In this document: one piece after another, positions 52,172 to 62,340 of the stretch | How positions within the stretch are numbered: position 1 is the stretch's first letter | Layout: each line of letters begins with the position of its first letter | DNA from: Streptomyces sp. NWU339 | GTDB taxonomy: Bacteria; Actinomycetota; Actinomycetes; Streptomycetales; Streptomycetaceae | DNA: 64,000 bases | Assembly (NCBI RefSeq): GCF_003143855.1 | Contig: NZ_QFRK01000006.1 | Span: 55,204-119,203 of the forward strand | Direction: 5' to 3' | The notes under the pieces: generated by a model | The model's input: the letters and a program-made list of their open reading frames with translations, nothing else | Database searches by the model: none | Told to the model about the DNA's origin: nothing | Made by a program: the position numbers and the translations under genes

Positions 52172-53002
52172 GTGATCAGCATCCCGAACCACACACTCAA
52201 CGACGGCACGACGATCCCCGCCCTCGGTCTGGGCACCTGGCCGATGGACGACGCACAGGCGGAGCAGTCGGTGACGGCGGCCCTGGAGATGGGCTACCGC
52301 CTCGTCGACACGGCGACGAACTACCGCAACGAGACCGGCGTCGGCCGTGCCGTGGCCCGCGCCGACGTCCCGCGCGAGGAGGTCGTCGTGACGACGAAAC
52401 TCCCCGGTCGCCACCACGGCTACGAGGAGACCCTCGCCTCCTTCGAGGAGTCCCGCGCGCGTCTCGGGCTGGAGTACGTCGACCTGTACCTCATCCACTG
52501 GCCGCTCCCCCGGGTCGACAAGTACGTCGACTCCTGGAAGGCCATGATCAAGCTGCGTGAGGACGGGCTCGTACGCTCGATCGGGGTCTCCAACTTCACC
52601 CCCGCCCACATCGAACGGCTGGAGAAGGAGACCGGGGTGCTGCCGTCGGTCAACCAGGTCGAGCTGCATCCGTTCTTCCCCCAGGAGGAGCTGCGCTCCT
52701 ACCACGCGGACAAGGGCGTGCTCGTCGAGAGCTGGAGCCCGCTGGGCCGGGGTTCACAGGTGCTGGACGACCTGACCGTGGCCTCGGTGGCCGAGGCCCA
52801 CGGGGTCACACCGGCCCAGGCGGTGCTGCGCTGGCACATCCAGCTCGGCGCACTGCCCGTGCCCAAGTCGGCCGATCCCGGACGGCAGCGCGCCAACCTC
52901 GACGTCTTCGGCTTCGAACTGGACGCCGCCCAGATGCGGGCCATCGCCGACCGGGCCCACCGGCGCATCGGCGGGGACCCGGAGGTGCACGAGGAGTTCT
53001 GA
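52172..53002 (+). CDS. Aldo/keto reductase
   Basis: The 276-aa protein has the AKR barrel signatures: YRLVDTATNYRNETGVGRAV with the catalytic Asp and Tyr, VVVTTKLPGRHHGYEETLAS with the Lys, VDLYLIHWPLPRVDKYVDSW with the His, and GVSNFTPAHIERL. The C-terminal PVPKSADPGRQRANLDVFGF binds NADPH. It resembles 2,5-diketo-D-gluconate reductases. The start is a GTG or ATG-like codon at 52172. Substrate is unknown; it is divergent from the TauD-type gene. Confidence 0.93.
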   Translation: MISIPNHTLNDGTTIPALGLGTWPMDDAQAEQSVTAALEMGYRLVDTATNYRNETGVGRAVARADVPREEVVVTTKLPGRHHGYEETLASFEESRARLGLEYVDLYLIHWPLPRVDKYVDSWKAMIKLREDGLVRSIGVSNFTPAHIERLEKETGVLPSVNQVELHPFFPQEELRSYHADKGVLVESWSPLGRGSQVLDDLTVASVAEAHGVTPAQAVLRWHIQLGALPVPKSADPGRQRANLDVFGFELDAAQMRAIADRAHRRIGGDPEVHEEF

Positions 53003-53074
53003 CCGCCCCGTCCCCGGGCCGCCGGCGAACTCCGCCTGCCGGCCCACGTCGTCACCGCTGCCGCGGTCGCCCGC

Positions 53075-53456
53075 TCACGATCGGCCCTGCGTACCTCCGG
53101 CGACCCCGCGCGCCCACAGCACCAGTGGCACCTGCAGGAGCAGCCGTCCCCAGGCCGCGGCCCGCTGCGGTGTGGGGACGGCGGCTCCATTCGACGGCCA
53201 TCGTCACATGGGCGGGGAACACCCCGACGAAGAAAGCCGCCGTGGCCGGCGCGGCTGCCTTACGGGTCTGCGGCAGTGCCACTCCGGCGGTCGGCGCGAG
53301 CTCCGCGGCGCCGCTCGCGTAGGTCCAGGCCCGGGGCGAGCCGGGCAGGGAGCGCGGCACGATGGGGGCGAACCGGCGCGGGGCCGTGAAACGGGTGGCG
53401 CCCGCGACGGCCGGGAGGCCCGCGAGCAGCAGGGGCGAGCGATCGGACCGGAGCAT
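53075..53456 (-). pseudogene. DoxX-like membrane protein gene with a single-base frameshift
   Basis: The gene starts ATG 53456 after GAGGAGG and gives LRSDRSPLLLAGLPAVAGAT, PIVPRSLPGSPRAWTYASGA and a third helix up to MAVEWSRRP. The family-like continuation TPQRAAAWGRLLLQVPLVLW then lies in the next frame, ending at 53075. A run of four G on the plus strand (53174-53177) marks the shift: one extra base. It may be a true mutation or a sequencing error. A TetR-type palindrome precedes it. Confidence 0.75.
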
Positions 53457-53792
53457 GGTTCCTCCTCTGCCGACCCGCCGCACGGCCTTACCGGACAGTA
53501 AGTATGCAGGGGCACCGGGCCTCCCGTTCGTGCCGGGGTCGGCGCGAACGGGACCGGGCGGCGCAGGCCGAAACCGTCGGGCCGCGCGCCCCGTCCGGAT
53601 CTCACGCCCGAGAAGGCGTCCGCCGGCATTCCGGACGAGATGGAGTGATCCGGTAACGGCTCGTCGAGTGTTGGGCAGCGCTTCACCATCGGTACGCCCG
53701 TGGCCCCTTGGCACGGAAGTGCACAACCGGGATGCTGAACTCCCTTGCTCCCCACAGCCGTTGGGCTGCGCCCGGACCATGAGGAGGACGCA
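53457..53792. other. Divergent region between DoxX-like and NPP1 genes
   Basis: About 335 nt that carries the promoters for both sides and the palindrome at 53487-53502. No gene seen. The NPP1 ribosome site GAGGAGG is at 53780-53786. Confidence 0.5.
53487..53502. promoter_or_regulatory. TetR-type operator upstream of the DoxX-like gene
   Basis: CTTAC, a 6-nt spacer and GTAAG form a perfect inverted repeat 31 nt upstream of the start codon. The TTAC…GTAA arrangement is common for TetR-family sites. Confidence 0.5.
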
Positions 53793-54569
53793 GTGTCGTC
53801 GAGCACGTTCCGAACGCACCGCAGGAGATGGCTGACCGGTCTCGCCGGCGCCGTCGCTCTCGTCGTCGCCTTCCCCGCCACCGCCTTCGCCGCTCCGCCG
53901 CCGGCCCTGCCGGCGAACGCGGACAGTCTCGACCAGACCTTCCAGCCCGCCTACGACTACGACACCGACGGGTGCTACCCCACACCCGCGATCGGCCCGG
54001 ACGGAGCGATCAACCCCGGGCTCAACCCGACCGGCGCCCTCAACGGCAACTGCCGTGACGCCCCGGACCTGGACAACACCAACGGCTACTCGCGCTCGAA
54101 GTGCAACAACGGCTGGTGCGCCATCGTCTACGCCCTGTACTTCGAGAAGGACCAGGCGCTGCCGGGCATCAGCCTCGGCGGCCACCGCCACGACTGGGAG
54201 CATGTCGTGGTGTGGGTGCAGAACGACACCGCCCAGTACGTCGCGACGTCCAACCACGGCTCGTTCTCGATCCACGCCCGGTCGGCGGTCCGCTTCGACG
54301 GGACACACCCGAAGATCGTGTACCACAAGGACGGCATCAGCACGCACTGCTTCCGGCTCGCCGGTCCGGGTGACGAACCGCCGGAGAACCACAAGGGCAG
54401 CTGGCAGTTCCCACCGCTGGTCGGATGGAACGGCTATCCGGCCGGACTGCGCGACAAACTCGTCGCCCACAACTTCGGCAGTGCGAACTTCGGCCTCAAG
54501 GACGGGAGTTTCGCCTCCCATCTGACCGCGGCGAAGCCGGCGGGCATACCGTTCGACCCGAACGCCTGA
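53793..54569 (+). CDS. Secreted NPP1-family (necrosis-inducing-like) protein
   Basis: The 258-aa protein starts at a GTG ([13 protein letters not shown]) after GAGGAGG. A Tat/Sec-type signal peptide ending TAFAAP is followed by the NPP1/NLP core: [15 protein letters not shown] contains the metal-binding GHRHDWE heptapeptide. Two cysteines (NCRDAP, KCNNGWC) may pair. NLPs from plant pathogens are cytolysins; actinobacterial versions are mostly uncharacterised. It is extracellular. Confidence 0.93.
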   Translation: MSSSTFRTHRRRWLTGLAGAVALVVAFPATAFAAPPPALPANADSLDQTFQPAYDYDTDGCYPTPAIGPDGAINPGLNPTGALNGNCRDAPDLDNTNGYSRSKCNNGWCAIVYALYFEKDQALPGISLGGHRHDWEHVVVWVQNDTAQYVATSNHGSFSIHARSAVRFDGTHPKIVYHKDGISTHCFRLAGPGDEPPENHKGSWQFPPLVGWNGYPAGLRDKLVAHNFGSANFGLKDGSFASHLTAAKPAGIPFDPNA

Positions 54570-54687
54570 CCCCTGCTTCCGGACAGCTGACCGCCCGTCA
54601 CCGGGGGGGCCGGACGGATCCCCCGTTCGGACCCCCAACCGGTCCGTACGGCAAGGGGATTCGAGCGGAAGGGTCTATCGTGTCGCC

Positions 54688-55623
54688 ATGCCGGTCCCCG
54701 AACTGATCCGAATCGTCTCCCGCGACTCACCCATGGCGCTCGCCCAAGTAAAACGCGTCCAGGATGAGTTGGCGGTCGCCCTGCCCGGTGTGCGCACCGA
54801 GGTCGTCCCCGTGCGGACCACCGGGGACAAGTGGCTGGGCGACCTGTCGCAGGTGGAGGGCAAGGGCGCGTTCACCAAGGAGGTGGACGCCGCGCTGCTG
54901 GCCGGGGAGGCGGATGTCGCGGTGCACTGCGTCAAGGACGTGCCCGCCGACCGCCCGCTCCCGGCGGGTACCGTTTTCGCCGCGTTCCTGAAGCGGGACG
55001 ACGTCCGTGACGCGCTCGTGCACCCGGGCGGACTCACTCTGGACGAACTCCCGGCCGGGGCCAGGGTCGGCACGTCCGCGGTGCGCCGGGTGGCGCAGCT
55101 GGCCGCCACCCACCCGCACCTCCGGTGCGTGCCGTTCCGCGGCAACGCCAACCGGCGGCTGGCGAAGCTCGCCGCCGGTGAGGCGGACGCGCTGCTGCTC
55201 GCGGTCTCCGGCCTGGAACGCATCGGCCGGGACGACGTGATCAGCGAGGTCCTCTCCCCCGAGACGATGATGCCGCCCATCGGCGCGGGCATCCTCGCAC
55301 TGCAGTGCCGTGAGGGCGACACCGGTCTCATCGACGCGGTCAGCGTCCTCGGCCACCCGGACACCCATCGGGAGGCCACCGCCGAGCGCATGTTCCTGCA
55401 TGTGCTGCAGGGGAACTGCAACAGCCCGATCGCCGGGTACGCACGAGTCGACCGGAGCGGCGAACTGTCGCTGCGGGCCTGCGTCTTCACACCGGACGGC
55501 AAGGTGCGGCTGAACGCCCACGAGTGGGCGGGCCGGCTGGATCCGGCGACGCTCGGCACCTCTGTCGCCGTGGCCCTGCTGCGTCAGGGCGCCCGCGAGA
55601 TCATCGGCAGAATCGCCCACTGA
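54688..55623 (+). CDS. hemC: Hydroxymethylbilane synthase (porphobilinogen deaminase)
   Basis: The 311-aa enzyme joins four porphobilinogens in haem biosynthesis. Signatures are [37 protein letters not shown] and the cofactor-attachment region [12 protein letters not shown] with Cys244. Usual HemC has GGC before the cysteine; here it is GNC. The typical N-terminal form (RxGTRxS) reads RIVSRDS. It is probably a second, divergent copy distinct from the main hem operon. It stands alone between unrelated genes. Confidence 0.9.
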   Translation: MPVPELIRIVSRDSPMALAQVKRVQDELAVALPGVRTEVVPVRTTGDKWLGDLSQVEGKGAFTKEVDAALLAGEADVAVHCVKDVPADRPLPAGTVFAAFLKRDDVRDALVHPGGLTLDELPAGARVGTSAVRRVAQLAATHPHLRCVPFRGNANRRLAKLAAGEADALLLAVSGLERIGRDDVISEVLSPETMMPPIGAGILALQCREGDTGLIDAVSVLGHPDTHREATAERMFLHVLQGNCNSPIAGYARVDRSGELSLRACVFTPDGKVRLNAHEWAGRLDPATLGTSVAVALLRQGAREIIGRIAH

Positions 55624-55630
55624 CGGCGGA

Positions 55631-56152
55631 TCAGGCGGTGCCCTCCTCCGCCTGGTCCCGGAGGAACGCGCTCAGCTGGTGCGCGAGGCCCTCCCTGGCC
55701 CCGCCCCCCGGGGCCCCGGCGGCCCCGTCGTGCACGGCGATGGCCCCCGACCACAGGCGGCGGCCGGTCCACTCCTCGTCGGCCCGGAGCTGGACCTGGA
55801 CATCGACATGACTCAGGGACGCCTCGGGGGCTGCCGCGTAGAGCACGGCGGTGGCGCGGCGCAGCGGATAGACGTCGAATCCCTCGATGAACTGTGAGTT
55901 GCGCCAGTCGATGAACGCGCTCTCCCCGTCGGGCCCTGTCCGTACGTCGACCTGACCGTCCTCGAGATGAATCCCGAATTTCCGCTCACCACGGTTCTCG
56001 ACGGTCACACGGACGCTGAAGTACGTCAGTCCTTGGGCGGCGTCGTCCCGTCCTCGGGGCGGTTCACCCGATTCCAGACGGTGGACGCAGACCCGCAGAC
56101 CGGCATGCTCGTCGTACTCCTGCCAGTCCCCGACCACGTTCGGCTCGTACAC
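55631..56152 (-). CDS. Conserved hypothetical beta-rich protein
   Basis: The 173-aa protein begins MYEPNVVGDWQEYDEHAG and reads like a beta-sandwich: LTYFSVRVTVENRGERKFGI, IDWRNSQFIEGFDVYPLRRA, VQVQLRADEEWTGRRLWSGA. This is the pattern of DUF4352-like or immunoglobulin-like proteins, but no signal peptide is present. The function is unknown. It converges on hemC with only 7 nt between stops. Confidence 0.7.
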   Translation of the reverse strand: MYEPNVVGDWQEYDEHAGLRVCVHRLESGEPPRGRDDAAQGLTYFSVRVTVENRGERKFGIHLEDGQVDVRTGPDGESAFIDWRNSQFIEGFDVYPLRRATAVLYAAAPEASLSHVDVQVQLRADEEWTGRRLWSGAIAVHDGAAGAPGGGAREGLAHQLSAFLRDQAEEGTA

Positions 56153-56692
56153 GGTTCACCTTTCCACTTCCGTCGCTGCTTCCTATCCGTGGGCTCCCGG
56201 CACTGTCAAATGCGCGGAATGCGCCGTGGTCAGGTGGTTCATCCCCTCTGATCGCTGATCAAGCGCTGCGCTGGAACGATCCGCCGGACCGGCCGTCCGG
56301 CCCGGACCGCGGCGTGCCGCACATCACGTCCCGTGGCGCGATCACATCGACGGGCCCAGGGGCGGGCCGCGCCACCGGCGTACGACGCGAGCCCGCCCGC
56401 GTCCCGGCCACCGACCGGCTCCCCCGAGCCTTCCGGAACTTCACACAATGAATTTCCGTGATTTCACAGCGTGCGCCTGTCGCACATTGCCTCGCATTCC
56501 CGCGAATTCCCGCCCCGGAAATTCGATAAGCAGTTTCACCGGCGCGGCGTGGGGGAATGAAAGGGCCAGTGCTTCGGACCGGAGGCACGACCGTGGGAAC
56601 CGGCTCGCCGCCCCGGGACCTCCTCCGTGCGGTCCGAGCCCGCGCTCCCACGGTGCCCGTCCACCCGGCACCTGCTCAGGGAGGTGCGCGTC
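56153..56692. other. Divergent promoter region, sigma factor leader
   Basis: About 540 nt between the beta-rich protein gene and the sigma factor gene. The promoter at 56533-56558 is the main feature. The stretch 56445-56540 is AT-rich compared with its surroundings and may hold a further regulatory site. No gene is seen. Confidence 0.5.
56533..56558 (+). promoter_or_regulatory. Sigma-B/F-type promoter of the sigma factor gene
   Basis: GTTT, a 15-nt spacer and GGGGAAT match the sigma-B/sigma-F type promoter (GTTT-N15-GGGWAT). It lies 135 nt upstream of the sigma factor ATG. It could allow autoregulation of that sigma factor. Confidence 0.6.
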
Positions 56693-57487
56693 ATGCGTAT
56701 CGCCGGCAGCACCACGAAGCCGCATCCCCACCACGACGCACCCGACACCGCCGAGGACTTCCTCCGCCTCGCCCGGCTGCCCGAGGGCCCCGAGCGCAAG
56801 GCGCTGCGGGACGAGCTCGTCCGTTCCTGGCTGCCCATGGCCGAGCGGATCGCCGTCCGCTTCCGGGGGCGCGGTGAGGCTCTGGAGGATCTGTACCAGG
56901 TGGCGGCTCTGGGCCTGGTCAAGGCGGTCGACCACTACGATCCGGCGCGCGGCAACGCTTTCGAGGCGTACGCCGTGCCGACCGTCACCGGCGAGATCAA
57001 GCGTCACTTCCGGGACCACATGTGGACCCTGCACGTCCCCCGCCGGGTCCAGGACCTGCGCAACCGGGTACGGCACGCCGTGAAGGAACTGACGCAGACC
57101 ACTCCCGGCCGGACCCCGACGACCGCCGAGATCGCCGCGTACGCGCAGCTGACCGAGGACGAGGTGCGTACCGGCGCGGAGGCCCTCGAATGCTTCTCCG
57201 CGCTGTCGCTGGAGGCCGAGATGCCCGGTACGGACGGCTACGCGCTCGGGGACTCGCTCGGCGGCCCGGATCCCGCCTACGACACCGTCGTCGACCGGGT
57301 GGCGGTCCGGCCCTGTCTCGAGGCACTTCCGGAGCGCGAGCGGCTCATCCTCTATCTGCGGTTCTTCCGGGGCATGACGCAGAGCAGCATCGCCGAGCTG
57401 CTCGGCATCTCGCAGATGCACGTGTCCCGGCTGCTCAGCAGCTGTTTCGCCCAGGTACGCGAGGAGCTGCGGACGGAGGCCGGCTGA
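56693..57487 (+). CDS. Sigma-B/SigF-family RNA polymerase sigma factor
   Basis: The 264-aa protein has sigma region 2 (EDLYQVAALGLVKAVDHYDP, FEAYAVPTVTGEIKRHFRDH), region 3 (HVPRRVQDLRNRVRHAVKEL) and region 4 (LPERERLILYLRFFRGMTQS, ELLGISQMHVSRLLSSC). This is the stress/sporulation subfamily with SigB, SigF and SigG. The ATG at 56693 follows GGGAGGT. Its own promoter looks like its target consensus. No anti-sigma gene is directly adjacent, though an RsbW-like ATPase occurs at 61.0 kb. Confidence 0.93.
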   Translation: MRIAGSTTKPHPHHDAPDTAEDFLRLARLPEGPERKALRDELVRSWLPMAERIAVRFRGRGEALEDLYQVAALGLVKAVDHYDPARGNAFEAYAVPTVTGEIKRHFRDHMWTLHVPRRVQDLRNRVRHAVKELTQTTPGRTPTTAEIAAYAQLTEDEVRTGAEALECFSALSLEAEMPGTDGYALGDSLGGPDPAYDTVVDRVAVRPCLEALPERERLILYLRFFRGMTQSSIAELLGISQMHVSRLLSSCFAQVREELRTEAG

Positions 57488-57773
57488 TCCGGTCCAGGAC
57501 CCTCTCCAGCTCAGCCCCTATCCCCGGCGGCAGCACACCGGTGCTTCCCCAGCCGACGATCGTCCCGGCGATGTCGCGGAGTTTGACGTTGGTGTGCTGG
57601 GAGACCTCCTTCAGCACCGTCCACCCCTGATCGGGTGACACCCGCCCGATCGCGACGATCACACCGATCGCCTGGTCCACCACCGCGTGCGAGACGACCG
57701 CCTCCTTCAGCTGCTGCACCTCTTCCTCCAGCCGGAGGATCCGGTCCGCGTCCGCGTCCCCGTCCGTGGGCAT
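57435..57773 (-). CDS. ANTAR-domain protein
   Basis: The 112-aa protein consists of a coiled-coil lead (DADRILRLEEEVQQLKEAVV) and an ANTAR RNA-binding domain (VVDQAIGVIVAIGRVSPDQG, WTVLKEVSQHTNVKLRDIAG). ANTAR proteins act as antiterminators. No receiver or GAF sensor is attached. The ATG at 57773 sits directly after GGAGGTGA. Its 3' end overlaps the sigma factor gene's 3' end by 53 bp on the opposite strand. Confidence 0.85.
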   Translation of the reverse strand: MPTDGDADADRILRLEEEVQQLKEAVVSHAVVDQAIGVIVAIGRVSPDQGWTVLKEVSQHTNVKLRDIAGTIVGWGSTGVLPPGIGAELERVLDRISRPPSAAPRVPGRNSC

Positions 57774-58021
57774 GGTCACCTCCGGGTCCGGTGTGCCGCT
57801 CTCGTGGTGTCTTCACCCAGTGCTCGGGTGCCTTCACCCAGGGTCCCGCCCCTCCATCGTCGTCACTCGCCCCGCCCGGTGCCACCCGGACGTCGCGAGA
57901 TGTCCCGGTCACCGTTTCGGCGCCCTCACCGGGGTACTCGGCAGGCGCCCGGAGCGGTACAGGCCGGACACTGGAGTCCTGCAGATGGCTGCCAGGCCGA
58001 CGAGATCAGGACGCGACTGCC

Positions 58022-58825
58022 ATGAACCACGACATGCCCTCCCCCGTCGGTACGACGGACGTCTTCTCCGCCCACTCCGTGTACGGGACGCCCTGCTGGG
58101 TGAGCCTGACCAGTCGCGACATCGGGACGACCGAGGATTTCTACACGGCCGTGCTGGGCTGGCGGTGGCGCCCTGCCCGGCTGGGCGAGCGGTTCAGGAT
58201 CGCCCTGGTGGACGGCGCGCCGGTGGCCGGCCTCGCCGGGGTGGCCGACATGTGGCGGATGGCCGTGGCCTGGACCCCGTACTTCGCCGCGCGCAGCGCG
58301 GACGAGGCAGTGTCGCGGGTGCAGGAACGTGGCGGCACCCTGGCGGTCGGTCCCCTCTCCCTGCCTCCGGGGCGCGCGGCGCTGCTGGCCGACCGGGACG
58401 GCGCGACCTTCGGCGTCTGGGAGGGCGAGCTGTTCACCCACTGGCTCAGCTGGCGCCGGTCGCAGCCCGCCTTCATCAGGCTGCACACCCGTGACGCCTT
58501 CGACGCCGCGATCTTCTACGGCGAGGTCTTCGACTGGGGTGCGGCGGGGTCCGGCCGCACCGAGGTCGTCTACGAGGGCGACGAGGTGGTGCTGCGCAGT
58601 GACGGGCATGTGGTCGCCTGCATCGAGTCGGGGGCGCTGGGGTCGGCCCCCGATCCCGCGATCCGGCCGCGCTGGCAGGTCCACTTCACCGTGGCGGACG
58701 TGGCCGCGTGCGTCCGCGCCGCCGAGCGGCACGGCGGCAGCGTGCTGGCCCTGCGGGACGACGAGGCCGTGCTGCGTGACAACGAGGGCGCCCAGTTCAC
58801 GGTGACCTCGCGCCGCGGCCGCTGA
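58022..58825 (+). CDS. Tandem VOC (glyoxalase-like) protein
   Basis: The 267-aa protein has two glyoxalase/VOC domains. The first begins PCWVSLTSRDIGTTEDFYTA and the second FIRLHTRDAFDAAIFYGEVF, each followed by GRAALLADRDGATFGVWEG- or RWQVHFTVADVAACVRAAER-type blocks. Such two-domain proteins are common in Streptomyces and often bind antibiotics or small metabolites. It has no signal peptide. Metal ligands cannot be fixed by eye. Confidence 0.88.
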   Translation: MNHDMPSPVGTTDVFSAHSVYGTPCWVSLTSRDIGTTEDFYTAVLGWRWRPARLGERFRIALVDGAPVAGLAGVADMWRMAVAWTPYFAARSADEAVSRVQERGGTLAVGPLSLPPGRAALLADRDGATFGVWEGELFTHWLSWRRSQPAFIRLHTRDAFDAAIFYGEVFDWGAAGSGRTEVVYEGDEVVLRSDGHVVACIESGALGSAPDPAIRPRWQVHFTVADVAACVRAAERHGGSVLALRDDEAVLRDNEGAQFTVTSRRGR

Positions 58826-58827
58826 TC

Positions 58828-58860
58828 CGGGCCCGTCGGGCGGTGCTCCCGACGGGCCCG
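58828..58860. terminator. Convergent terminator between VOC and glgX genes
   Basis: A perfect 13-bp stem (CGGGCCCGTCGGG and its complement) with a 7-nt loop lies between the two converging stops. Confidence 0.85.
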
Positions 58861-58868
58861 CCCGTGTC

Positions 58869-61009
<2,141 letters not shown>

Positions 61010-61013
<4 letters not shown>

Positions 61014-61522
61014 CGGGCCGCCTCCAGAAGGCCGGCCGGGGTGCGCACCAGCCCGGCCAGCTGGGCGACACTGAGCACGCGGGGCAGGTCCAGGCCCTCG
61101 CTGAGCCTCGGACCGGGCGCGGTCGGCACCAGCGGGACGCGTTCGCCGGCCCGGGCCCGCCGCGAGAACCAGATGACCCTGCTGCCGGTCTCGGCGGCAC
61201 AGCAGCCCCAGCCGTCGCTGCTGGCCGCGATGTGCTCCAGACAGCTCCGCAGCTCCTGGTCGGGGCGCAGCGCGCGGTCGTGGTCCCCGATGGCCGTGAT
61301 GAGGTGCTGGCCGTTCCACCACATCTCGATCGACGTGTTCTTGTCGGTGGCGTGCTCGTCGATGGCGTGCAGCAGCATCTCGGTGCCGCGGCAGACGGAC
61401 TCCATCAGGTTCTCCAGGTCCCAGTGCCGGAGGTGGGCGGCCAGAATGCGGCTGACCTGCCCCACCCGCTCCGGACTCACCTCCACGTCGAGGTGGTAGT
61501 AGCAGGGCACTGTCGTCTTCAT
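61010..61522 (-). CDS. RsbW/HATPase-like protein coupled to glgX
   Basis: The 170-aa protein resembles the anti-sigma ATP-binding (HATPase_c_2) family: YYHLDVEVSPERVGQVSRIL, AAHLRHWDLENLMESVCRGT, LLHAIDEHATDKNTSIEMWW, and LITAIGDHDRAL. The N-box is recognisable as ENLMESV rather than the usual EAVANAI, and the G1 box as IGDHD (normally VxDxG). It might bind ATP poorly. A C-terminal tail of about 50 residues is added. The ATG at 61522 follows GAGGAG. Its coupling to glgX suggests control of, or linkage to, storage-glucan metabolism. Confidence 0.8.
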
Positions 61523-61917
61523 CGTCGTTGGCTCCTCACCGCGAAGCTCCCGATTCACCTCGCCCTGCGGGGCGAGCCCCGAACACGAAACGTGAGCGGT
61601 TGGCGCTTCTGAGTCACCATCAGAGTGACCCGGTTGGTCCATCCGTGCAACACGAGCGTACGGCCGAGGCGCCCGGGGCGGCAGTTGGGCATGATGCGAC
61701 CCGCCCCGAGCCTCACCGCCGAGCCGCATCCAGTCCGCACCCGACCCGCGCACCGCCTCTTAATGGTTGAAAAACCAACAAGACGCGGAGTTACCGCGCA
61801 TGCACCATGTGTGAATACCCTCGATCGCCGTCACGGGTCCGTGCCGCCGTACGCACGACCGTCACCCTGCCGTCGGGAGTACGTGCCCCATCGAGCCACG
61901 GAGAGGTGAACGGCGCC
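61523..61917. other. Divergent promoter region of glgX and DUF5133 units
   Basis: About 395 nt. It contains a small inverted repeat GTCAC-7-GTGAC at 61613-61629, upstream of the leftward unit, and an AT-rich stretch at 61758-61800 with TGGTTGAAAAACCA (5-bp arms). No sigma-B consensus was found. No gene seen. Confidence 0.5.
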
Positions 61918-62265
61918 ATGCTGCTACCCGCCAGAGCCGAAGTCGCCCGGCAGTTGCGCCGCTACCGGGCCTGGGAACGCGTGATGCTCGCCGCCCCGAC
62001 GGATCGCACGGTCCGCACCACGTTCGAGGACTCGGGATACACCCTCTGTGTGCTGATGGGAAAGCGCTGCGCGCGGGAGGCGGCCGACGCCGCCGAACGG
62101 TATCTGCGTACCAGTCCCGTCACCTACCTGCAGGAACAGAACGAGTGGACTCGTCCGGCCGCGAACGCGTGGCCCGGTCCGGCGGCGAACGACAGGCCGC
62201 GTCCGGCCGCCCCGGCGAGACGGGTCCCACCGTCGATCGAGCGGCGCTCCCCGGCGGGAAGGTAA
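61918..62265 (+). CDS. DUF5133-domain protein
   Basis: The 115-aa protein starts MLLPARAEVARQLRRYRAWE and contains a DUF5133-like block, FEDSGYTLCVLMGKRCAREA. These Streptomyces proteins are short, predicted cytosolic, and of unknown function. The ATG at 61918 sits close after GGAGAGGTG. The last 40 residues are a Pro/Arg-rich tail. It is followed 75 nt later by glgE in the same direction. Confidence 0.75.
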   Translation: MLLPARAEVARQLRRYRAWERVMLAAPTDRTVRTTFEDSGYTLCVLMGKRCAREAADAAERYLRTSPVTYLQEQNEWTRPAANAWPGPAANDRPRPAAPARRVPPSIERRSPAGR

Positions 62266-62340
62266 TGGACCTTCCCGCCTCAGTTTGGTCCCCACGACCG
62301 GGCGCCGGCCCGGCGTCGAGCACGGCGGAGGTGCAGACCC

